From: an uncultured Neomegalonema sp.
GTDB lineage: Bacteria > Pseudomonadota > Alphaproteobacteria > Rhodobacterales > Rhodobacteraceae
Assembly: GCA_937911325.1 (NCBI GenBank)
Contig: CALDSD010000079.1
Span: 1-64,000, forward strand
Reading direction: 5' to 3'
DNA length: 64,000 nucleotides
The notes under the pieces were generated by a model. The model saw nothing but the letters and a program-made list of their open reading frames with translations, did no database searches and was not told the origin of the DNA. How positions within the stretch are numbered: position 1 is the stretch's first letter; each line of letters begins with the position of its first letter. The translations under genes were made by a program, and so were the position numbers. Below are positions 48,345 through 58,994 of this stretch, one piece after another.

Positions 48345-48891
48345 GTCGGCGGAGCTTTTGAACCCCGGCGATCCAGCGAAACGAGAGAAAGGCGCAGAGG
48401 CCAAAGAGCACTGTCACGCTCAACGCCACGCTCGATAGCGTCTGGGTGTTGATCCAGGCGATGAGCGCGAACGTCCCGCCCACGACCAGTCCCGCCAGAG
48501 CCCAAGCGGTGCGGCTTCGCAGTCGAAGGCTCCACAACAGTGGGCCTGCGATCAGGCCTCCGACTCCGACTTGAAGCGCCACGCCGAGCCAGATCGCCTG
48601 GAACGTGCGCCATGTCTCTGCGACTGCGCGCTCCCAAGCATCCTCCAAGGGGGCGGGCCCGAAGATAGGCGGTCGGTAGACCATCGGCTCGGTCGAGTTG
48701 GCGTAGATCGCGAGCGCGATCAAAGCAAATGGCAGGGCGACGAGGAGCGGGGAGAGCATGAACGCGGCTGCGATCCGCAGATAGGGTATCTCTGTGGTCA
48801 GATCACTCGCGGAGCGGCGCCAGTAGTCCGCGGACAGCGGCTGCAAACGTAGCTGTCCGTGCGGAGTCCATCGTCGCCCCGCCTCCCTCAT
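48340..48891 (-). CDS. Hypothetical membrane protein, four predicted helices
   Basis: The 183-residue product from ATG 48891 (MREAGRRWTPHG) has a cytoplasmic N-terminus and hydrophobic stretches near residues 40-63, 101-121, 129-147 and 153-172. A loop with MVYRPPIFGPAP follows helix 1. There is no recognised family. It is convergent with gshA. Confidence 0.6.
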   Translation of the reverse strand: MREAGRRWTPHGQLRLQPLSADYWRRSASDLTTEIPYLRIAAAFMLSPLLVALPFALIALAIYANSTEPMVYRPPIFGPAPLEDAWERAVAETWRTFQAIWLGVALQVGVGGLIAGPLLWSLRLRSRTAWALAGLVVGGTFALIAWINTQTLSSVALSVTVLFGLCAFLSFRWIAGVQKLRRR

Positions 48892-48967
48892 CGCTCTTAC
48901 GGCGTGAGGGCGGGAAAACAACCCATTTGCTTCGCGCGTTCGACGCAAAACTTCTGCTCTCCAAAGC

Positions 48968-50422
<1,455 letters not shown>

Positions 50423-50460
50423 CTCAATCCTCGTCTCAAACGATCTTTGCGCCGTAAAGT

Positions 50461-50505
50461 GTGGGAAATAGGGCCGCGTGCGGCGCGGTGACGCGATTTT
50501 CCCAC
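50461..50505. other. Nested inverted repeat between tldD and coxB
   Basis: GTGGGAAA (50461-50468) and TTTCCCAC (50498-50505) enclose a second stem, GCCGC (50473-50477) with GCGGC (50480-50484). It sits in the shared upstream region of two divergent genes and may bind a regulator or fold in the coxB leader. Confidence 0.35.
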
Positions 50506-50651
50506 TGCGACTAAATGAGCCTTGTGCGTCTGGTAGGTAAGGTATTTTGTCGCTGATAAAACTTCGGTATGGTTCTCGGTAGCGTAATGCAACTTTTGCG
50601 AGCGGCTTCCGAAAAGCTGCGCCAAGAAATTACCTATAAGGGGCGACAGGA

Positions 50652-51572
50652 ATGAAAAGCGGCGTGATCAAATGCTGGAGCCGTGTTTTTGGGTTGGCGG
50701 CGCTGGTGGCCGGCGCTTCGGCCCTGCAGGCTGCGGCTCAGTCTGAAGAGGGGCGGGTCGGACAATCCGCGCCCTGGCAGCTCAATTTTCAAGAGCCTGC
50801 GACGCAGATGATGGCGCAGATCACCGACCTGCACCAACTCATGCTGTTGATCATGGCGGTTGTCAGCGTGTTCGTGATGGTGCTGCTGGTGATCGTGATC
50901 ATGCGGTTCAACCGCAAGGCCAATCCGACGCCGTCCAAGTTCACGCACAACTCGCTGCTTGAGTTCGTCTGGACGGCGGTTCCCGTCGTTATCCTTGTGA
51001 TCATCGCCATCCCGTCGGTGCGTCTGCTGCAGCTGCAGGAAGACTTCGACAAGGTCGAGCCGGATCTCGTGATCAAGGCGACCGGGTACCAGTGGTACTG
51101 GGGCTACGAGTATCCGGATCAGCAGATCGAGTTTGAGTCGCTGATGCTTGGGCTCGGCTATCCTGAGATGAACGACGAGGTCCGCGAAGAACTGGCCGAG
51201 TACGGCTATCCGGAGACGGCATGGAAACTCGCGACGGATACGGCGGTGGTCGTCCCCATCGACACCACGGTGTTGATGCAGGTGACGGCGGCCGACGTCA
51301 TCCACGCGTGGACCATTCCGGCGTTTGGCGTGAAGGTCGATGCGATCCCTGGGCGCTTGAACCAGACTTGGTTCCACGCCGAGCAGATCGGCACATTCTA
51401 CGGTCAATGCTCTGAACTGTGCGGCAAGAACCACTCCTACATGCCGATCACCGTCAAGGTCGTCAGTCAGGAGGACTATGACGCCTGGCTTGAAGAGGCG
51501 AAGGAAGAGTTCGGCACGGCCGACGCTGGCGCCGCGCCTGCTAAGGTCGCCACAGCGACGACAGCGAACTAG
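50652..51572 (+). CDS. coxB: Cytochrome c oxidase subunit II
   Basis: The 306-residue product has a signal peptide, two membrane helices (near residues 58-80 and 103-122), the aromatic patch GYQWYWGYEYPD and the binuclear CuA site CSELCGKNHSYM near the end. It accepts electrons from cytochrome c. The usual next gene, coxA for subunit I, is missing; ctaB begins 9 bp after the stop. The C-terminus is Ala-rich. Confidence 0.95.
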   Translation: MKSGVIKCWSRVFGLAALVAGASALQAAAQSEEGRVGQSAPWQLNFQEPATQMMAQITDLHQLMLLIMAVVSVFVMVLLVIVIMRFNRKANPTPSKFTHNSLLEFVWTAVPVVILVIIAIPSVRLLQLQEDFDKVEPDLVIKATGYQWYWGYEYPDQQIEFESLMLGLGYPEMNDEVREELAEYGYPETAWKLATDTAVVVPIDTTVLMQVTAADVIHAWTIPAFGVKVDAIPGRLNQTWFHAEQIGTFYGQCSELCGKNHSYMPITVKVVSQEDYDAWLEEAKEEFGTADAGAAPAKVATATTAN

Positions 51573-51581
51573 GCGGCGATC

Positions 51582-52538
51582 TTGGCGACGCCTATACACA
51601 CTGACCAGGCTCTCTCCGCCGAAAGCGGCTGGGGCGCCCGCGCCGATGCGCCGGAGGCGGAGGCGCGCGACTACTGGTTGCTGCTCAAACCGCGCGTCAT
51701 GTCGCTGGTGATCTTCACCGCCTGCGTCGGCCTTTTGGCCGCTCCGCACGGCGTGCATCCGGTGATCGCGATCGCGTCTTTGCTGTGCATTGCGGTCGGG
51801 GCCGGCGCGAGCGGCGCTCTGAACATGTGGTGGGATGCCGATATCGACGCTGAGATGGAGCGGACGCGGAAACGCCCGGTGCCCGCCGGGCGGATCAGCG
51901 CTGAAGAGGCTCTTTGGGTTGGCGCGGCGCTATCGGTGCTGTCCGTCGCGCTTCTGAGCGTTTTTGCGAACGCCGCAGCCGCGGCTCTGCTCGCGTTGAC
52001 TATCGCATTCTACTTGTTTGTCTACACGATGTGGTTGAAGCGTTCGACGCCGCACAACGTCGTCATCGGCGGCGCGGCCGGAGCATTTCCGCCTATGATC
52101 GGGTGGTGCATCGCAACGGGCGGGATCGGCGTTGAGGCGCTGATCATGTTTGGGATCATCTTCATGTGGACGCCGCCGCACTCTTGGGCTTTGGCGCTGT
52201 TTCGCAATGACGACTACACGCGCGTCGGCGTTCCGATGCTGCCGGTGGCCGCCGGCGAGACCGAGACGCGTCGACAGATCCTTATTTACTCGGTGCTGAT
52301 GGCGCCGGTGGCGATGGCGCCGCTGTTTACGCCGATCGCAGGGCCGCTTTACGGCTTGGTTGCAGGCGTGCTGACGCTCCGCTTCCTGCAGCTGGCCTAT
52401 GGGCTTTATCGTCGGACAGACGCAGAGGCCGCCGCCGACAATCGACGCGCCGAGAAGAAGTTTTTTGGATTTTCGATCCTCTATCTGTTCGGGGTCTTCT
52501 TGGCCCTGCTGGTCGAGGCGGTTTGGAGGGCGATCTGA
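51582..52538 (+). CDS. ctaB: Protoheme IX farnesyltransferase (heme O synthase)
   Basis: The 318-residue UbiA-type membrane enzyme has the first motif NMWWDADIDAEMERTRKRP and the second in FRNDDYTRVGVPMLPV. It converts heme B to heme O for the oxidase. The start appears to be TTG 51582, only 9 bp after coxB. It forms an operon with the small CoxF-like gene, ctaG and ctaE. Confidence 0.94.
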   Translation: MATPIHTDQALSAESGWGARADAPEAEARDYWLLLKPRVMSLVIFTACVGLLAAPHGVHPVIAIASLLCIAVGAGASGALNMWWDADIDAEMERTRKRPVPAGRISAEEALWVGAALSVLSVALLSVFANAAAAALLALTIAFYLFVYTMWLKRSTPHNVVIGGAAGAFPPMIGWCIATGGIGVEALIMFGIIFMWTPPHSWALALFRNDDYTRVGVPMLPVAAGETETRRQILIYSVLMAPVAMAPLFTPIAGPLYGLVAGVLTLRFLQLAYGLYRRTDAEAAADNRRAEKKFFGFSILYLFGVFLALLVEAVWRAI

Positions 52539-52541
52539 GTT

Positions 52542-52697
52542 ATGGCGAAGGTGCGAGAGGAAGAGTACGAGCACGAGTTGCATGAGCGTCGCCGTGGGCG
52601 GAATCTCGCGGTCGGCGGCGTCTTGCTTGGGCTGGCGCTGACCATTTTCGCGGTGACCATCGTGAAGCTGGGTCAGAACGCCGCGAACCCGTTTTAG
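52542..52697 (+). CDS. Small single-span protein, CoxF-like
   Basis: The 51-residue frame from ATG 52542 starts 3 bp after ctaB. It has a charged N-terminus (MAKVREEEYEHELHERRRG) and one membrane helix (NLAVGGVLLGLALTIFAVTIV), ending QNAANPF. A protein of this size and layout sits between ctaB and ctaG in many alphaproteobacteria and is annotated as CoxF, presumed to help oxidase assembly. Identification is by position and topology. Confidence 0.75.
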   Translation: MAKVREEEYEHELHERRRGRNLAVGGVLLGLALTIFAVTIVKLGQNAANPF

Positions 52698-52725
52698 TCT
52701 AAGGCTTGAGACAGGGAACCTGAGG

Positions 52726-53310
52726 ATGTCTGAAGACACGACCACGCAACAGAACGCGCGGAAGACGGCGCGCTCGGCGTTGATGCTTGTGGCCGGTATG
52801 GGCGCGCTCTCGTTTGCGTCGGTCCCGCTCTATGACCTTTTCTGCCGCGTCACAGGTTGGGGCGGCACGACGCAGGTCGCCGACGAAGCGACCGGCGAAG
52901 TGCTCGACCAGACCATCCTGGTGCGTTTCGATGCGAGTACCGGTCGAGACATGCCATGGGTGTTCGAGCCTGTTCAGCGCGAGATGCGCGTTAGGATCGG
53001 CGAGACCGGACTGGCGTTTTATCGGGCGACCAACCCGAGCGACCGCCCGGTCATGGGAACGGCGAGTTTCAACGTGGCGCCGTTCGAGGTGGGGTCTTAC
53101 TTCACCAAGATACAGTGTTTTTGCTTCGTAGAGCAGGTGTTGCAGCCGGGCGAGAGCATGGAAATGCCGGTGACCTTCTTCGTCGACCCCGAGATCGTGG
53201 ACGATCCAGAGCGCTCGGAGACGAAAGTGATCACGCTGTCTTACACATTCTATGAAACTGAAGACCAACAGGCGGGCGTAGGGAAAGCGCTGACTGCCGA
53301 CGCGTTTTAG
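52726..53310 (+). CDS. ctaG: Cytochrome c oxidase assembly protein CtaG (Cox11)
   Basis: The 194-residue product has one N-terminal membrane helix (LMLVAGMGALSFASVPLYDLFC) and an immunoglobulin-like periplasmic domain with the copper motif CFCF in KIQCFCFVEQVLQPGE. It delivers copper to CuB of subunit I. That subunit is not encoded in this cluster. Confidence 0.96.
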   Translation: MSEDTTTQQNARKTARSALMLVAGMGALSFASVPLYDLFCRVTGWGGTTQVADEATGEVLDQTILVRFDASTGRDMPWVFEPVQREMRVRIGETGLAFYRATNPSDRPVMGTASFNVAPFEVGSYFTKIQCFCFVEQVLQPGESMEMPVTFFVDPEIVDDPERSETKVITLSYTFYETEDQQAGVGKALTADAF

Positions 53311-53339
53311 GCGCGTCAAAGCGATAAGCGGAGGATTTA

Positions 53340-54179
53340 ATGGCGGGCGAAAAACAGCACGATTTCCACATCGTTGACCCGAGCCCATGGCCGGTGCTGG
53401 CGGCGATCGGCACGTTCGTGATGCTGGTGGGCGCTGTGTTTTGGATGCACGACGTGACGCCATACGCGTTCTTCGCGGGCTTCGCGATCGTGCTCTACAC
53501 GATGTATGTCTGGTGGTCCGACGTCATCAAGGAAGCCCACGCCGGCGATCATACGCCCGTCGTTCAAATCGGACTGCGATATGGGGTGATCCTCTTCATC
53601 ATCTCAGAGGTGATGTTCTTCGTTGCTTGGTTCTGGAGTTTCTTCAAGCACGCGATCTTCCCTCCGAATGCAAACACCGAAACCGGCGAAGCTGGCTTGA
53701 TCGGCCCTCACGTGGCGGACGGGGTCTGGCCTCCCGTCGGGATCGAGACGGTCGATCCCTGGCATCTTCCAGTGTTGAACACATTGATCCTGCTGACGTC
53801 TGGCGCAGCGTGCACATGGGCGCACCACGCGCTAATGGAGAATGACCGAAAAGGTCTGATCAACGGTCTTCTGATCGCCATCCTGCTTGGGATGATCTTC
53901 ACGGCGGTGCAGGCTTACGAATACTACGAGATCGTCCATCTGGATTGGTTCCAGTTCGCTGGAAACGTCTACGGTGCGAACTTCTTCATGGCGACTGGCT
54001 TCCACGGGGCGCACGTGATTATCGGCACGTTGTTCCTGGCGGTCTGCCTGTTGCGCGCGCTGCGCGGCCATTTCGGACCGAAGCAGCACATCGGTTTCGA
54101 AGCCGCCGCCTGGTACTGGCACTTCGTCGACGTCGTCTGGATCTTCCTGTTCGCCTTCATCTACGTATGGGCGGTCTAG
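53340..54179 (+). CDS. coxC: Cytochrome c oxidase subunit III
   Basis: The 279-residue product has seven membrane helices. It starts with [18 protein letters not shown] and carries [20 protein letters not shown] and the end segment [22 protein letters not shown], all typical of subunit III. A strong intrinsic terminator follows. Confidence 0.96.
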   Translation: MAGEKQHDFHIVDPSPWPVLAAIGTFVMLVGAVFWMHDVTPYAFFAGFAIVLYTMYVWWSDVIKEAHAGDHTPVVQIGLRYGVILFIISEVMFFVAWFWSFFKHAIFPPNANTETGEAGLIGPHVADGVWPPVGIETVDPWHLPVLNTLILLTSGAACTWAHHALMENDRKGLINGLLIAILLGMIFTAVQAYEYYEIVHLDWFQFAGNVYGANFFMATGFHGAHVIIGTLFLAVCLLRALRGHFGPKQHIGFEAAAWYWHFVDVVWIFLFAFIYVWAV

Positions 54180-54216
54180 TTCGATCGGTCTGACGACGGA
54201 CTCGAAATTCTGGAGG

Positions 54217-54249
54217 AGCGCCCCTTGTCTGTCGGGGCGCTTTTTCTTT
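54217..54249 (+). terminator. Rho-independent terminator after coxC
   Basis: AGCGCCCC (54217-54224) pairs perfectly with GGGGCGCT (54234-54241) around a 9-nt loop, followed by TTTTCTTT. It is the clearest intrinsic terminator in the window and closes the coxB-ctaB-coxF-ctaG-coxC unit, leaving SURF1 outside. Confidence 0.92.
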
Positions 54250-54284
54250 AGGGCCGCTCGAAATCAAGTCGTTTGGAGAGTTTC

Positions 54285-54968
54285 ATGACCACGGCTCGGC
54301 GATTGACCTTTCTGCTGCTTGTCGGTCTTGGCGGCGTCGCCTTTTTGGCGAACCTGGGTGTTTGGCAGCTGCAAAGACTTGAGTGGAAGCAGGGCATCAT
54401 CGCGGAGCTGGAAAGCCGTCTGGCGCTAGAGCCTCTGGCGTTGACGGGTTCAGAGACCGCTGAATCCGCTAACTTTCGACGCGCCATGGCGACTGGCCGC
54501 TATGTCGAGACGCGCCCCGCCATGTTCTTGACGTCGATGAAGCCGACCGGCCCCGGACATCGTCTGATCTATGCATTCGAGCTCAGCGGCGGCGGTCGCA
54601 TTCTCGTCGACCGCGGATACCTTCCAGATGGGCTCGAGCCTCCGCCGCCGCCCGTCGAGGAAGTATCGCTCACGGGCGCGCTGCACTGGCCCAACGAGAT
54701 TTCCGCGTTCACGCCCGATCCGAACATCGCCGAGCGACGCTGGTTCGCCCGCGACGTGCCGTCGCTTGCGTCAGCACTGGAGACACAACCGGTGATGCTG
54801 GTGGAAAGCGCGCGATCCGACGGCGGCGAATGGCCCAAGCCATTGCCCGTCAGCGTGGATCTGCCCAATGATCATCTTGGCTATGCAGTCACCTGGTTCT
54901 CACTTGCGACAATCTGGCTTGTCATGACTGTGCTGCTGATGCGACGACGGCGCGACAACGCGAACTAG
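54285..54968 (+). CDS. SURF1-family oxidase assembly protein
   Basis: The product is about 227 residues, with two membrane helices at the termini (FLLLVGLGGVAFLANLGVWQLQR and VTWFSLATIWLVMTVLLM) and a periplasmic domain between. GPGHRLIYAFELSGGGRILVDRGYLP is the SURF1 core. It aids insertion of heme a into subunit I. ATG 54285 has GGAG upstream. It is separated from coxC by a terminator, so it may have its own promoter or be read with thrC. Confidence 0.93.
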   Translation: MTTARRLTFLLLVGLGGVAFLANLGVWQLQRLEWKQGIIAELESRLALEPLALTGSETAESANFRRAMATGRYVETRPAMFLTSMKPTGPGHRLIYAFELSGGGRILVDRGYLPDGLEPPPPPVEEVSLTGALHWPNEISAFTPDPNIAERRWFARDVPSLASALETQPVMLVESARSDGGEWPKPLPVSVDLPNDHLGYAVTWFSLATIWLVMTVLLMRRRRDNAN

Positions 54969-54980
54969 AGGCTCGCTTTC

Positions 54981-56372
54981 ATGAGATATTTCAGCACCCG
55001 GGGCGATGCGCCGGAACTCGATTTCGAAGCCGCAATGCTCACCGGTCTCGCCAGAGACGGAGGTCTTTATGTTCCGCAGAGCTGGCCGGAGTTGTCTCGC
55101 AAAGAGATCCAAGACATGGCCGGCGAAAGCTATGAAGAGATCGCTTTTCGGGTGATCCAGCCGTATCTGGGCGGCGCGTTCGAAGACGCAACCCTGAGAC
55201 GGTTGATCGAAACCGCCTACGCCGGCTTCGCCCATCCTGCGCGTGCGCCGCTCGTACAATTGGGCTCCAACGACTGGGTGATGGAGTTGCATCGCGGCGG
55301 GACGCTCGCGTTCAAAGACTTCGCTATGAAGCTGCTCGGTCAGATGTTCGAGGAAACGCTCACACGGCGGGGCGAGCGGGTCACGATCATCGGGGCGACC
55401 AGCGGCGACACCGGCTCAGCGGCGATCGAGGCGTTCCGCGGTCTTGATGCGGTGGACGTCTTCATCCTGTTTCCGCACGGACGCGTCTCTGAGGTGCAGC
55501 GTCGTCAGATGACGACGCCGGCCGACGCAAACGTGCACGCCTTGGCGATCGAAGGCTCGTTCGACGACTGCCAGGCGCTGGTCAAGTCGATGTTCAACGA
55601 TTTCGCGTTTCGCGACCGCGTGCGGCTGGCGGCGGTGAACTCGATCAATTGGGCCCGGGTCCTTGCTCAAGTGGTCTATTACTTCTCCTCGGCCGTGGCC
55701 GTCGGGGCGCCTGGGCGGTCGGTGTCCTTCTCGGTGCCGACCGGGAATTTCGGCGACATTTTCGCTGGATGGGTTGCGAAGCAGATGGGGCTTCCAATCG
55801 AGCAGCTGATCATCGCGACGAACGAGAACGACATCCTCCACCGCGCGATGGAGACCGGCCGTTACGAGGTCACCGGCGTTGTGCAGACGACGTCGCCGTC
55901 CATGGACATCCAGGTGAGCTCGAACTTTGAACGCGCGCTTTACATGGCCAATGGTCGTGATGCTGGGTCTGTGCGCGGTATGATGGAAAGCCTCAGGCAA
56001 TCCGGCGCGTTCGAGATATCCGCGGACGCCCTCGCTGATCTGAGAAGCGACTTCGCCAGCGCTCGTGCAACCGAAGCGGATGTGTCCGGAACGATCGCTC
56101 ACACGTATCGCGACTGCGGCTACGTGCTTGATCCACACACGGCCTGTGGCGTTCACGCGGCGAATGCGCGGCGCGGCGACCCGGCGACGCCCATGATTGC
56201 GTTAGGCTGCGCGCATGCGGCGAAGTTTCCGGATGCTGTGGAGGCGGCCTGCGGCGTCCGCCCGGGCCTGCCGCCGCACCTGGCCGATCTATATGAGCGT
56301 GATGAACGTATGACCGTTTTGGCCAATGAACTATCTGCGGTTGAAACGCACATAGAGAACATGGCGCGCTGA
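54981..56372 (+). CDS. thrC: Threonine synthase
   Basis: The 463-residue PLP enzyme has the cofactor lysine K112 in GGTLAFKDFAMK, ATSGDTGSAAIEAF as phosphate loop and SVPTGNFGDIFAGW. It converts O-phosphohomoserine to threonine. It starts 12 bp after SURF1 and is followed by an M16 protease, an order common in alphaproteobacteria. Confidence 0.96.
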   Translation: MRYFSTRGDAPELDFEAAMLTGLARDGGLYVPQSWPELSRKEIQDMAGESYEEIAFRVIQPYLGGAFEDATLRRLIETAYAGFAHPARAPLVQLGSNDWVMELHRGGTLAFKDFAMKLLGQMFEETLTRRGERVTIIGATSGDTGSAAIEAFRGLDAVDVFILFPHGRVSEVQRRQMTTPADANVHALAIEGSFDDCQALVKSMFNDFAFRDRVRLAAVNSINWARVLAQVVYYFSSAVAVGAPGRSVSFSVPTGNFGDIFAGWVAKQMGLPIEQLIIATNENDILHRAMETGRYEVTGVVQTTSPSMDIQVSSNFERALYMANGRDAGSVRGMMESLRQSGAFEISADALADLRSDFASARATEADVSGTIAHTYRDCGYVLDPHTACGVHAANARRGDPATPMIALGCAHAAKFPDAVEAACGVRPGLPPHLADLYERDERMTVLANELSAVETHIENMAR

Positions 56373-56410
56373 AACGCGCAAACTGGCGCGCTGCGACGGG
56401 AGACTGGGAC

Positions 56411-57703
56411 TTGAGCATAAACGAGATGCGAGACGCCGAAGCCTCGATCGAAATCACCACGCTGCCCAACGGGGTGCGTGTCGTGACGGATCATATGAGT
56501 GGTCTGGCCTCCGCGACTTTGGGCGTTTGGTTCGGCGCCGGCGCGCGTCACGAGACAGCGGCTGAGAACGGCGTCGCGCATTTTCTTGAACACATGGCGT
56601 TCAAAGGAACCACAACCCGTTCTGCGCGCCAGATCGCCGAGGAGATCGAGGATGTCGGCGGGTATCTGAACGCTTACACCTCGCGTGAAAGCACAGCCTA
56701 TTTCGCGAGGGTTCTGTCGCAAGACAAACCACGAGCGCTTGATATCCTCTCAGACATCCTGCGCAATCCGACGTTCGCGACCGAGGACGTCGAAGTCGAG
56801 CGTGGCGTCATTTTGCAAGAGATCGGTCAGGCGCTCGACACCCCCGATGACGTTGTCTTCGATTGGGCGCAGGAATGCGCTTTTCCCGAGCAGGCGGTTG
56901 GACGCCCGATATTGGGACCCGCCGAGAACATTTCTCGCTTCGATGCGGCGACGCTGAGGGGGTTCATGGATCGGCGTTATGCGCCTGAACGGACAGTCGT
57001 CGCGGCCGCCGGCGCGGTTGAGCATGCGGCGATCGTCGAACTTGCGGAAGAAAAGTTCGGAGACTTGCCCGCAACCGCGAAATACGACACCGAGCCGGCC
57101 GTCTACGCCGGTGGTGAAAAACGGGTCGAGAAAGACTTGGAGCAGGCTCATGTCGTGCTTGGGTTCAAGGCGCCAGGCTACCGAGACGACGCCGTTTACA
57201 CGGCACAGGTCTATGCGACGCTTTTGGGAGGCGGCATGTCCTCTCGTCTGTTCCAGGAAGTGCGTGAGAAGCGGGGGCTTTGCTACACGATCTTCGCCCA
57301 GCCGTCGCATTACGCTGAGACGGGCATGCTGACGATCTATGCAGGGACCGGCGGCGATCAGTGCGAGGAACTGATCAGCGTCGTCGCCGATCAGATGCGT
57401 GAGGCTGCGGAAAAGGCCGACGATGCGGAGATCGATCGCGCGAAGGCGCAGATCAAGGCCGGCATGCTGATGGGCCTGGAGACGCCATCGGCGCGCTGCG
57501 AGCGCATCTCGCGCGGTCTGCTGGCGCACGATCGGGTGCGCCCCGTCGCCGAGATCGTCGAGAAGATCGATGCGATCGATCGCAACGTTATCCGCGGATT
57601 TGCGGCAGGCACACTTGCCGACAGCACACCGACCCTTACGCTGTATGGTCCTGTTGGAGGAGCGCCCGACCTCGATGCGGTGACGGCGCGTTTGGCGGCT
57701 TAA
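56411..57703 (+). CDS. M16-family zinc protease (processing-peptidase-like)
   Basis: The 430-residue product has no signal peptide. The active site HFLEH lies in GVAHFLEHMAFKGT, with the downstream Glu in VERGVILQEIGQALDTPDD. The glycine-rich loop LLGGGMSSRLFQEVREKRGLCYTIFA is intact. It is the close bacterial relative of the mitochondrial processing peptidase beta subunit. It acts alone here, unlike the paired genes at 37.8-40.5 kb, and is probably cytoplasmic. Confidence 0.94.
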   Translation: MSINEMRDAEASIEITTLPNGVRVVTDHMSGLASATLGVWFGAGARHETAAENGVAHFLEHMAFKGTTTRSARQIAEEIEDVGGYLNAYTSRESTAYFARVLSQDKPRALDILSDILRNPTFATEDVEVERGVILQEIGQALDTPDDVVFDWAQECAFPEQAVGRPILGPAENISRFDAATLRGFMDRRYAPERTVVAAAGAVEHAAIVELAEEKFGDLPATAKYDTEPAVYAGGEKRVEKDLEQAHVVLGFKAPGYRDDAVYTAQVYATLLGGGMSSRLFQEVREKRGLCYTIFAQPSHYAETGMLTIYAGTGGDQCEELISVVADQMREAAEKADDAEIDRAKAQIKAGMLMGLETPSARCERISRGLLAHDRVRPVAEIVEKIDAIDRNVIRGFAAGTLADSTPTLTLYGPVGGAPDLDAVTARLAA

Positions 57704-57728
57704 CGACGTCGAAAGGATTTCGGAGGCG

Positions 57729-58304
57729 ATGCGGCTTTCACTGGGAAATATGGATACCCCGCGGCTCGTGACCGAGCGATTGCGGCTGCGTCCCCCCAGA
57801 ACGCAGGATCAGGTGAGCTGGTCCCGTCTGCGCCGCGACTCGGAAGACTTTCTAAAGCCTTGGGAGCCTGTTTGGGCGTCGGATCATCTGGGAGCGCGGT
57901 CTTTTCGCCAGCGCGTGCGCTGGGCGCAGCGCGAGATCGCCGCTGGTCGCGCCTATCCGTTCCTCGTCTTTCGCAGCGAAGATCACGCACTTGTCGGTGG
58001 TCTGGTCTTGGAGAACGTGAGGCGCGGGGCCGCCATGTCGGGTGCGCTGGGGTATTGGCTTGGGAAGCAGCATACCGGCCAGGGCTATATGACCGAGGCG
58101 TTGCAGGCGGTCGTCACGTTCGCCTTTGACGACTTGGGGTTGAGCCGGTTGGAAGCAGCGTGTTTGCCTGAAAACGAGCCCAGCCAAGCGCTTCTGAAAA
58201 GATGTGGTTTCCACGATGAAAGGCTGGCGCGCAAATACCTGGAGATCGCCGGGGTCTGGCGTGATCACCTGATCTACGAGCGTCGGCGCAGCGATCGGAT
58301 CTAG
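57729..58304 (+). CDS. GNAT acetyltransferase, RimJ/RimL-like
   Basis: The 191-residue product starts near TPRLVTERLRLRPPRTQD and has GALGYWLGKQHTGQGYMTEALQAVVTFAF (acetyl-CoA binding) and LEAACLPENEPSQALLKRCGF. This pattern is typical of ribosomal-protein alanine acetyltransferases. Its TAG overlaps the TAG of the convergent YqgE gene in CTAG at 58301-58304. The real substrate is not known. Confidence 0.86.
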   Translation: MRLSLGNMDTPRLVTERLRLRPPRTQDQVSWSRLRRDSEDFLKPWEPVWASDHLGARSFRQRVRWAQREIAAGRAYPFLVFRSEDHALVGGLVLENVRRGAAMSGALGYWLGKQHTGQGYMTEALQAVVTFAFDDLGLSRLEAACLPENEPSQALLKRCGFHDERLARKYLEIAGVWRDHLIYERRRSDRI

Positions 58305-58912
58305 GCGCTCCCAGAAGCCGCCGAGAGCTTCGACGGATCAACGCCGATCTTCTCGAGCGCGAGGCCCCATTTGTCATCGTCGTCATCGCCAAAGACGAGG
58401 TCTTTGTCCGCCTGACAATGGAGCCAACCGTTGCTCAGGATCTCGCTTTCCAGCTGGCCGGGGCCCCACCCGGCATATCCCAGGGCGAAGAAGGCTTCCG
58501 TCGGTCCTTCCCCGGCGGCGATCGCATGCAGCACATCGACCGTGGCCGTCATGCTGATTTCGTCATCAACCTTCAACGTCGCTTCATCGCGGTGATAGTC
58601 CGGGGAGTGCAATACGAAACCACGTTCGGTCTCAACCGGCCCGCCAATTCTAACCGGCGGAGTGGGCGCGCCCTCCGGCAGCTCAAGCTCCAGCTGTGAC
58701 AAAAGCTCGGCGAAATCGATATCTCGCGTGCTGTGGTTCACCACGAGGCCCATGGCGCCGCTGTCTTGATGGGCGAAGATGTAGATCACGGAGCGCTCAA
58801 AGCGGGGGTCGCCGATGCCAGGCATCGCAACGAGCATCTGCCCGGCGAGGGAGCTTTCGGGCGCCGCGTCCGCGGTAACGCTGTGATCAGGTGGTAGCCG
58901 ATGCGTAGCCAT
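58301..58912 (-). CDS. YqgE/AlgH family protein (UPF0301)
   Basis: The product is about 203 residues with the diagnostic LAGQMLVAMPGIGDPRFERSVIYIFAHQDSGAMGLVVNH segment and ALGYAGWGPGQLESEI. The family is widespread and its biochemical role is unclear. ATG 58912 is preferred over a GTG two codons earlier. It is convergent with the GNAT gene. Confidence 0.92.
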   Translation of the reverse strand: MATHRLPPDHSVTADAAPESSLAGQMLVAMPGIGDPRFERSVIYIFAHQDSGAMGLVVNHSTRDIDFAELLSQLELELPEGAPTPPVRIGGPVETERGFVLHSPDYHRDEATLKVDDEISMTATVDVLHAIAAGEGPTEAFFALGYAGWGPGQLESEILSNGWLHCQADKDLVFGDDDDDKWGLALEKIGVDPSKLSAASGSA

Positions 58913-58994
58913 ACTCACAGGTTGGCTCTCTCCGCGCTCTGTTTCAAGAGTGTGAAGGCGAAGCGAGAGATTTTACGCGGGATAAAGAGTGATT

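Noticed and set aside
48340-48891. Phage holin-like gene
   Set aside because: Four hydrophobic stretches alone are not enough, and no phage genes are nearby.
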